Part shown: in pieces, positions 1 to 6,200 of the stretch
Numbering within the stretch: the stretch's first letter is position 1
How the letters are laid out: each line of letters starts with the position of its first letter
From: Cryomorphaceae bacterium
GTDB lineage: Bacteria; Bacteroidota; Bacteroidia; Flavobacteriales; Schleiferiaceae
Assembly (NCBI GenBank): GCA_003507115.1
Contig: DNWN01000030.1
Location: forward strand, 8,839 to 16,126
Length of the DNA: 7,288 bases
Reading direction: 5' to 3'
Translations under genes and position numbers: made by a program
The notes under the pieces: generated by a model
The model's database searches: none
What the model saw: only the letters and a program-made list of their open reading frames with translations
Told to the model about the DNA's origin: nothing

Positions 1-849
1 CCGTTGGGGCTCAATGCCCTTGTTGACCAAGATTTTCACCACGGAGGTGGCGCGCATGACGCTCAAATCCCAGTTGTCTTTGACACTTGTCTTGCCGAAG
101 TAGGCATCATCGTCCGTGTGGCCTTCAACGGCAATGCGGAGATCTTTATTCTCGGCAAGCACCTTGGCCAGTTGGGCCAGCGCCGCAGCGCCATCTGCCT
201 GTACGTCCCAGGAGCCCGAGGCAAACATGAGGCGGTTATCGAGGCTGACATAGACCTGGCCATTGCGCATTGAGACGGTGAGGCCGCGGTTTTCAAATCC
301 CAGAAGGGCATCGGCAATGCGTTGGCGGAAATAGGCGGCGGTCGAGTCCTTGCGAGCCAATAAGCTTTCGAGTTCATTCACCCGAGCTGCGCGCTGCTTG
401 AGGGCGGCTTCCACAGCGATCAAGCGGTCTTGCTCGCGCTTGAGGGAGTCTTCCTTGCTGGCCAGTCGGCGGGCAATTTTTTCCATCTGCTCGAGCATGG
501 CCTTGTTTTCACGCAAGTTGGCTGCCGCGAGCGAATTGTTATTCTTTAAAGCGTAGTCATAGTTCGCCTCCAAATCGGTGTAGGCCCGCAGCAACGTGCG
601 GTACTGGGATCCCTGAGAGGTGGTGTCGCGGAGCAAGGAGGAAAAGGCCTCTTCGATGCGAAGGCGCTTCGCTTCGCATTCGACCAAGGCCGTGGATGCC
701 TTGTCGGTACGCACTTTCATGGCTTCATTTTCTGCCACGACTTGGTCGTAGCTCGTTTGCAATTCGGCATGTACTTTGGGCGAAACACAGGAAACGGCCA
801 AAGCGGCGGGCAGAGCGGCAAGAAGGAGGAGGCGGGATACAGAACGCAT
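1..849 (-). CDS. OmpA-family outer-membrane lipoprotein with coiled coil (3' end cut by window)
   Basis: The reading frame is open from the ATG at 849 to the window edge, giving 283 codons with no stop, so the C-terminus is missing. Residues 1-21 form a lipoprotein signal: a short basic start, a hydrophobic run and an LAVSC lipobox with the lipidated Cys at 21. Residues about 28-170 are charged, heptad-like and probably coiled coil. From about 188 to the end is an OmpA/MotB-type peptidoglycan-binding domain, with LMFASGSWDV at 207-216, VEGHTDD at 241-247 and NWDLSVMRATSVVKIL at 259-274. D246 and R266 match the usual diaminopimelate-contacting Asp and Arg of the family. Inferred role: tethering the outer membrane to the cell wall from the periplasmic side. 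The gene begins 16 bases after the exonuclease III stop, so co-transcription is likely; a possible own promoter lies at 871-899. No Shine-Dalgarno is visible. Roughly 15-40 residues are probably missing, judging by usual OmpA-domain length. Family assignment is firm; the specific function is not. Confidence 0.93.
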   Translation of the reverse strand, partial: MRSVSRLLLLAALPAALAVSCVSPKVHAELQTSYDQVVAENEAMKVRTDKASTALVECEAKRLRIEEAFSSLLRDTTSQGSQYRTLLRAYTDLEANYDYALKNNNSLAAANLRENKAMLEQMEKIARRLASKEDSLKREQDRLIAVEAALKQRAARVNELESLLARKDSTAAYFRQRIADALLGFENRGLTVSMRNGQVYVSLDNRLMFASGSWDVQADGAAALAQLAKVLAENKDLRIAVEGHTDDDAYFGKTSVKDNWDLSVMRATSVVKILVNKGIEPQR

Positions 850-865
850 AGCGAAGGGGTGAGGT

Positions 866-1639
866 TTATTCAAAGGTAGTCGGCAAATCCCATTCCAAAA
901 GCACGGGGCAGTGATCGGAAAGGAGGGCTTGGGTCAAATGCACACAGCGCTGGGCCCCTGCCACCGCGGCGGGACTGAGCCAAAATCCATCGATGCGCCA
1001 TCCCACATTCCGCTCTCGGGAACGCGACTGTAGGCTCCACCATGTATACTGCTCCCCTTCGGGATGGAAAAGGCGGAAGGCATCCCGCCATCCCGCGTCC
1101 TCCAGGGCATCCAGCCAGGACCGTTCCTCATGGGTAAATCCCGGAACCCCATCCAAGCGAATTGGGTTGTGAATGTCGATGGCGCGGTGGCACATATTCC
1201 AATCTGCCCCAATAATGACCTGAGGCACTTCCGCTTCGACACGCGCGACGTAGGCCCGAAAATCCGCCAAGAACTGCAACTTAAACGCCTGCCGTTCGGG
1301 CTTCGAGGCGCCCGAGGGGAAATACACGTTCAAAAGCGTGACGTCCGGAAAGTCAATCCGCATGACGCGGCCCTCGGAATCGTATTCGGGATGACCCATG
1401 CCATGCGAAACCGCGAGAGGCGGACGTTTGGAAATCACGGCCACCCCCGAGTAGCCCTTTTTGGCCGCCGAATGCAAGGAGGTCCAACAACCAGGAAATG
1501 TCTGGGCCAAGAAGTCCGCATCGTCAAAACGCACCTCCTGAAAAAGAAGAAGGTCCGCTTGGGTGGTTTCCCACCAGCGGACCAATCCTTTCTTTAAGCT
1601 GGCCCGAATGCCATTTCCATTCAGGCTAAGTATGCGCAT
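866..1639 (-). CDS. xth: Exodeoxyribonuclease III (AP endonuclease family)
   Basis: A complete 257-residue protein of the exonuclease III/AP endonuclease (EEP fold) family, close to the usual length of about 255-270. These enzymes cut DNA 5' of abasic sites and degrade duplex DNA 3' to 5' in base-excision repair, using Mg2+ in the cytoplasm. All main motifs are present in order: LNGNGIRAS (N7), LFQEVR with metal-binding E35, GYSGVAVISK at 62-71, EGRVMRIDF, NVYFPSG with catalytic-type Y106, GADWNMCH with D146 and N148, YTWWSLQSRSRERNVGWRID at 198-217, and LLSDHCP with the D242-H243 pair. One small oddity is that the residue before D146 is Ala, where GD[FYW]N is usual. The ATG at 1639 places the first strand motif at residue 3, as in other members, so the start is secure. 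It sits 9 bases after the upstream coiled-coil gene and 16 bases before the lipoprotein gene, so it is probably in the middle of an operon. A weak GAAGG lies too close to the ATG to be a normal ribosome site. Confidence 0.97.
   Translation of the reverse strand: MRILSLNGNGIRASLKKGLVRWWETTQADLLLFQEVRFDDADFLAQTFPGCWTSLHSAAKKGYSGVAVISKRPPLAVSHGMGHPEYDSEGRVMRIDFPDVTLLNVYFPSGASKPERQAFKLQFLADFRAYVARVEAEVPQVIIGADWNMCHRAIDIHNPIRLDGVPGFTHEERSWLDALEDAGWRDAFRLFHPEGEQYTWWSLQSRSRERNVGWRIDGFWLSPAAVAGAQRCVHLTQALLSDHCPVLLEWDLPTTFE
871..899 (-). promoter_or_regulatory. Possible internal promoter for the OmpA-family lipoprotein
   Basis: On the minus strand, TACCTTTG at 878-871 is an exact TAnnTTTG match. It is preceded 17 bases upstream by TTTG (899-896), giving a plausible -33/-7 pair. 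The -7 box ends 21 bases before the lipoprotein ATG at 849, nearly the same spacing as the -7 box ahead of the leftward operon. It lies inside the last codons of the exonuclease gene, so coding constraint or chance could also explain it. Confidence 0.4.
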
Positions 1640-1648
1640 GCCTTCGGC

Positions 1649-2527
1649 TTAGTTGAGGGCCAAACGGGCCTCGCCAATTTTTTCTGTGGCCGAGTAGACA
1701 TCTAAGGTGTAGGTGCCTGGGGCCAGGTCCGTACGCACATTGAAGACAATGCAACATCCCGTGGGCTCTCCATTAAACTGTACCACTTGGGAAGCGCTGT
1801 ATAAAATCGTTTCGCTGCCCACCACCATGGTGCGGTCTTTGCCGTCTGCGGCGAGGACGCGTCCGTCTGGGGTGTTGATGCGGAGGTAGAGGGTGTATTC
1901 ACCCTTCTTTGCTACTAAGTTCTTCGCGATGGTCATGCAGGCTTTCATGCGGTTGGCCTTGCTGGCTGAGGTCGTCGCCTTCTCCACCCCCTTGTTGCTC
2001 ACGCGGTAGGCGCTGGCCTCCATACTGCTGAGTTGGAGCTTGGAAGCCTTAACGACTTCTCCAGACAATTGAGTATTCGTCGTTGTCAGAACCTCGTTCT
2101 TTACGACTTCTTCGGTCAAATCCGTAGCCAGAGAGTCCTTCACAACGACCAGGGCGGCATATGCTTGATTCACCGAATCCACCTGCTCGGTCAAGCGGGC
2201 AATCTTCTTGCGCAAGGAGAAAACTTCTCCGCGCATGCTCTTCAGTTGTGACGCAGAGGCCGCGTTGATGCGTTCGACCTTTTCGATCATGGCATTCAAA
2301 CGTGCTGTCTCTTGAGCGATATAGGTGTTTAGGCTATCATTCGCCGAGGTTTGGGCGGCCAAATCACGCTTGTAATCTTCCAATTGAGTAATCAAGGCTG
2401 CTTTCTCCTCTTCCAGATCATTGACTTGGTTGGTTTGGTTCAACGCGAAATACGCGAGGGCCGCCACCAGGGCGAGAAGGAGGAAAATAATGTTCCGTTG
2501 GCGTTTAGCAGACGAATCTTGGCTCAT
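1649..2527 (-). CDS. Uncharacterised membrane-anchored coiled-coil protein
   Basis: A 292-residue protein with no family I can name. Residues 1-12 are polar and basic (MSQDSSAKRQRN). Residues 13-29 form one hydrophobic segment (IIFLLLALVAALAYFAL), probably an uncleaved N-terminal anchor with the rest in the periplasm. Residues about 35-165 are rich in Glu, Lys, Gln and Leu in heptad-like spacing, predicting a long coiled coil. Residues about 190-292 look like a compact beta domain, with alternating strands such as YTLYLRINTP, VVGSETILYSASQVVQF and GTYTLDVYS, and a CC pair at 258-259. The start at 2527 is chosen because it precedes the anchor directly and lies 20 bases after a good -7 box (2548-2555). 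A longer in-frame start at 2725 would read antisense through comF. It is the first gene of the probable three-gene leftward operon. A structural or scaffolding envelope role is inferred only from its architecture and its neighbour, the OmpA-type lipoprotein. Confidence 0.88.
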   Translation of the reverse strand: MSQDSSAKRQRNIIFLLLALVAALAYFALNQTNQVNDLEEEKAALITQLEDYKRDLAAQTSANDSLNTYIAQETARLNAMIEKVERINAASASQLKSMRGEVFSLRKKIARLTEQVDSVNQAYAALVVVKDSLATDLTEEVVKNEVLTTTNTQLSGEVVKASKLQLSSMEASAYRVSNKGVEKATTSASKANRMKACMTIAKNLVAKKGEYTLYLRINTPDGRVLAADGKDRTMVVGSETILYSASQVVQFNGEPTGCCIVFNVRTDLAPGTYTLDVYSATEKIGEARLALN

Positions 2528-2547
2528 AATGATGGGATATTTGGCTA

Positions 2548-2555
2548 CAAATGTA
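2548..2555 (-). promoter_or_regulatory. Bacteroidota-type -7 box for the leftward operon
   Basis: On the minus strand this reads TACATTTG, an exact match to the TAnnTTTG -7 consensus of the Bacteroidota housekeeping sigma factor. It ends 20 bases before the ATG at 2527, implying a short leader. No convincing TTTG -33 element is present at the expected distance; that stretch is A-rich instead. The position inside the divergent intergenic region and just ahead of the first gene of a tight cluster supports it. No start-site data are available. Confidence 0.5.
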
Positions 2556-2561
2556 CTTTTT
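2554..2561 (+). promoter_or_regulatory. Possible weak -7 box for comF
   Basis: TACTTTTT matches TAnnTTTG at five of six defined bases and ends 22 bases before the ATG at 2584. It shares its TA dinucleotide with the opposing -7 box of the leftward operon, so the two promoters would compete for the same DNA. No properly spaced -33 element is seen. In a T-rich stretch this match could be chance. Confidence 0.25.
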
Positions 2562-2583
2562 CTACCGCTCTTTTTTAGATAAA

Positions 2584-3183
2584 ATGTGGCCAAGAACCTG
2601 CATTTCATGCCCTTCCGAGCTGGAATACTTCGAAGAATGGCTTTGTTCCACCTGTCTGGATCGTTTGTGGGAGGCCCAAATTCGAAAAAACACTTCCCTT
2701 CCAAGTTGCGACAGTGCCCAGGCATGGCTGGACTTTGATGCTGTACAAGGATGCATGCATCAACTCAAATTTGGCGAGCGGCCCGAATTGGGCCACTACC
2801 TCGGGCGATTGTACGCGCAAATGCATGAACGACCAGCGGTAGAGGCCCTGATCCCCCTTCCTCTATCCACCCGAAGGCAGCGGCAACGGGGGTACAATCA
2901 ATGCACCTGGATATGCCATGGCCTTGCCGAAGTGTGGGACCTTCCCGTCTGGACGCATGTGCTCACCAAGGCCCATCGTCCACCCCAAGCGCAGCAAAAC
3001 AAAGCCCAGCGGGCCGTCGCCATGGAAGGGGCCTTCGCCGTCCCTTCGCCCCTCCCGATGGGCTGCCGAATCCAACTTTGGGACGACACTTGGACGACCG
3101 GGGCAACCCTAAACGCCGCCGCATGGGCCCTCCGCGACCACGGCGCCCGCGAAGTGCACGCGCGGGCCATCGCCTCAGAATAA
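2584..3183 (+). CDS. comF: ComF-family amidophosphoribosyltransferase-like protein
   Basis: A 199-residue protein, close to the usual ComF length of about 200-240. The N-terminus carries two CxxC pairs (C6/C9 and C21/C24), typical of the ComF zinc ribbon. The type I phosphoribosyltransferase fold follows: LKFGERPELG at 61-70, LIPLPLSTRRQRQRGYNQ at 89-106, LTKAHRPPQ at 127-135, and the PRPP-binding loop LWDDTWTTGATL at 165-176 with D167-D168. In naturally competent bacteria, ComFC/ComF is a cytoplasmic factor needed for uptake of transforming DNA; its exact reaction is not settled, and in Bacteroidota the role is assumed by homology. The ATG at 2584 is preferred because it starts just before the zinc ribbon, as in relatives. 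An in-frame ATG at 2551 would add 11 residues but lies within the -7 box of the divergent operon. No Shine-Dalgarno is seen. It is probably monocistronic, facing the giant secreted-protein gene tail to tail. Confidence 0.93.
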   Translation: MWPRTCISCPSELEYFEEWLCSTCLDRLWEAQIRKNTSLPSCDSAQAWLDFDAVQGCMHQLKFGERPELGHYLGRLYAQMHERPAVEALIPLPLSTRRQRQRGYNQCTWICHGLAEVWDLPVWTHVLTKAHRPPQAQQNKAQRAVAMEGAFAVPSPLPMGCRIQLWDDTWTTGATLNAAAWALRDHGAREVHARAIASE

Positions 3184-3216
3184 AAAATCCCCCGCCCTGA
3201 GATCAGGACGGGGGAT
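3182..3216 (-). terminator. Rho-independent terminator of the giant secreted-protein gene
   Basis: A 12- to 14-pair GC-rich hairpin lies at 3187-3216, with arms 3187-3200 and 3203-3216. In the minus-strand transcript it is followed by a U-run from 3187 to 3182. Its only imperfect position, 3195/3208, is a G-U wobble in the minus-strand RNA but a C-A mismatch in the plus-strand RNA, and no T-run follows on the plus strand. It therefore serves the gene ending at 3243, about 27 bases upstream. The U-tract overlaps the last A residues of the comF stop codon. It may also slow rightward transcripts leaving comF, but less efficiently. Confidence 0.85.
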
Positions 3217-3242
3217 GGCTATCTGCGTTTAGGAACGTAGAT

Positions 3243-6200
3243 CTATCGCTCGAGGACGATGCGTCGAATGCTTCGGCCGGTCGTCGTTTGGACCTCTACC
3301 AAGTAGACGCCCGCTGGAGTCTTGCTCAAGTCAAAGCTTTCACGGACCACGCCGGCTTCGGCATGACGCATGTGCTGACTGACCACGGCCCCCGTGAGAG
3401 ATACGACGCGGAAGGTGACATCCTCGGCATCCAGGTGGCTAAACTCTACGGTGAACTGACCGGCTGTCGGGTTCGGGTAGAGGCGCAAGGACGTCAAGTT
3501 GAGGTCTTCCATGCCCACCGTGAAGTACACAGTATCTGCCACCACGCCACACGCATTGGCCGCAACAGCTACGGCAAAGGCCGGACCGTTCGCACCAAAG
3601 GTCTGCGTCACCGCATCTCCCCCTTGAACAGTGCCGTTCGAGAAGGCCCAGCCCACGGTGTCTTGACCGTTTGCATTCGCCGTGAACTGAATCGTCACAG
3701 GGTTCATGCTGATCACCGTGAAGTTGGGGTTCAACGTGGGCAGAGGACCTGCAGCCGTGGTGAAGGTCACCGCCGTGCTCCAACCGCTCGTGGTTCCGTT
3801 ACAGTTGTCCTGAACAATCACCTCGTAGCTCGTGCCTGGCTGCAAACCTGTCAAGGTTACAGAACCAGAAGCAGATGCGCTTACCGTCGTGCCTTGACCT
3901 TGGGCAAAGCCGGCAGGACCGTACTCTACCATAGAAGCGGTTGCCTGGCTGCCTGAGCTCCAAGAAACGGTGGCCGTCGTACACGCTGGGGCCGTAGCCG
4001 TAACGCCCGAAGGCACACCACATGCAGAACACTGAGCCACCCAGTTACCAAGTACCTGGAAGGCCATCAAGCTGGTGCCTGGCGTCCAAGAGGCCACGGT
4101 GTCACCGAACGGTCCGACCAAATCAAAGCCAATTTCTGTGGACCAGGAACCTGGGTTTGTCACGATCACACGCGCACTGTCGCCCGCACAAAGGTTAGCG
4201 GTTTCGGTGTAGCTGGAACCTGTCGTAAAGGGCATACCGAAGGTGAAGATGGGGGTCCATCCCGTAGAAGACTTCTGCTCTACAGTAATCTGACCGCCGT
4301 TCCAACCGTCACCGTAGGAGTCAATCTCATACATGGTGAACGTACAGGTGTTCGCCGGAGCACAAAGCGTCGTCGTGACGGTCACAGGACCTGCCCACCC
4401 GGAGAAGTCGGTAGGACCACAAGAGTCACGCACATAGACGTCGTAGGTGCTACCCGCTGCCAAACCATTGATGGTGTAAGCAGAAGTGACGTTGTGCGCA
4501 ATGGTGCCCGTCACAGAACCTGTACCCGTGTAGAATCCAGCAGGACCCCACATGACACAGCTACCCAATGGTGAACCAGGGCTGGTCCATGAAACCGAGG
4601 CGGAATTGTTCGTCACGGTGCCTGCCGCAGGAACGGGATCAGGACAGGTCGGAATGGCTTCCACCAGGAAGTTGTCAAAGAACACGTCAGGACCATAGCC
4701 TGAGTTACCCACGAACTTGAAGATGACATCCGAGCCGGTGTAGCTCGTAGGCAGATAGGCCAACTCATTGACAAATGTGCCCGGGGTCGTAATTCCCGCG
4801 CCGGAACTATTGAAGTTGGCCCCGATTAAGTTGACGATGGTATCCCACGTGCTCGACGTCGTAGGACGAGCCAAGAGCAACAACTGGTCGTTCGGATAGA
4901 ACGTCATGTATTGGTGGCTCCAATCGAACGATGCTTGCGCATTGCTTGAAATGGTCACAGGGCGAGAGGTTAACTCGGCAAAATTTCCTGAAGTCCAGCC
5001 CCAAAAGTATCCATGCATGCTATAACCCGCGCCATTCGAGTAGCTCAAGAATTGCTTCGTTCCGCCTGCCGGATCCCAGCATGCCAGCGGAGTGATGTCA
5101 AAATTCTCGGAGTAAGGCATCGTCGCGGCCAAACATGCCGTGGTGAACGTCACCGGACCTTGCCATGGGCCAATATTGCCTGAACCACAGCTATCTGCCA
5201 CCCATACAGTGTACGAAGAAGAGGGGGTCAAGCCCGTGATGCTGTAGGTGTTGCCGTTGACCAAGGTCATGTTAGGAATCGTGCCTGTACCAGGGTTGAA
5301 TCCTGCAGGACCCCAGGCCACATAGGAGCCAGTGGTCGTGGGCGCACCATGAGCCCATGAAATCAATGCGGTGGTGGTAGAGGGGCTTGCCGAAACGTTT
5401 TGCGCAGGCAAACATGAGGGCTGTGCTTCGTAGTAGAAATCATCGATACCCACATCATACCACGTGCCACCAATCATGCGAAGAGCCACATGGTTATGTC
5501 CAGCGGGTACGCTTGGGAAAGCCACCGTGTATTCAACCCAGAATTCGGTCAGAGCCAATGTATCCACAGCCGTAAAGGTCGATGGGCTACTTGGACTCGC
5601 CATGGTGCCAACAATCAGTTGGATAGGACTCCAGTTGTACAACTTATTCGCACGCACCCGGATTTGAGCTCCATTGCCTTGCAAATCACCAAACATTGGA
5701 GAAACAGCCGTCACATTCGTCGCCGATGACGAAGACATGAGCAGGTAGTTGGGTGTCGAATAGGCCGCTACGTTCCATGTTTGAGGCAATAGTACCTGCC
5801 ATGTAGAGCCCGAACCTGTTTGAGTTTTTGTCCAACAACCAGGGGCGTCGCCAGCCGTCATGGCATCCCAGTTTTCGTAGTAGCCTGGGGTCATGTAATA
5901 GGGCGAACACAAGGTGGTAAAGTTGAACGGACCGACCCAAATGGAGTTGCCATTGCCCGCACCGGAGCAGTTGCGCATGACATAATAGGAATAGCTCGTA
6001 TTGCCATTCAGTCCCATCAAAGTGTGGGCACTTGACGTTGCCGTATCGAGGAATCCCGTGCCTTGAGTAAAGCCTGCGGGGCCCCATTCAATGACGAAAT
6101 TGCTTCCTGCACTCGACCAAGTCAGCGTGGCAGAGGTATCTGTCACACCGGCCAAACCTAAGCCCGTGGGCTCTGGACACGTGGGCTGCTGCTCAATCAT

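Noticed and set aside
1064..1597. 177-codon plus-strand open frame opposite exonuclease III
   Set aside because: It is a mirror of the conserved nuclease coding strand with no domain features of its own.
2551..2583. Upstream in-frame ATG for comF adding 11 residues
   Set aside because: It falls inside the -7 box of the divergent operon, and the zinc-ribbon start typical of ComF begins right after the ATG at 2584.
2528..2725. Longer N-terminus for the coiled-coil protein starting at 2725
   Set aside because: The extra 66 residues lie antisense to comF, would move the membrane anchor away from the N-terminus, and would start upstream of the likely promoter.
3187..3216. Hairpin as an attachment site or transposon end
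   Set aside because: Position between convergent genes, GC-rich stem and adjacent U-run fit an ordinary terminator, and no recombinase or transposase is nearby.
3288..3956. 222-codon plus-strand open frame opposite the giant gene
   Set aside because: It lies fully antisense to the FN3, PKD and sorting-domain region, has a low-complexity His/Arg-rich composition and shows no recognisable domain.
5686..6087. 133-codon minus-strand frame inside the giant gene
   Set aside because: It is an out-of-frame shadow of the FN3 and anchor-type region, which is clearly coding in the other frame.
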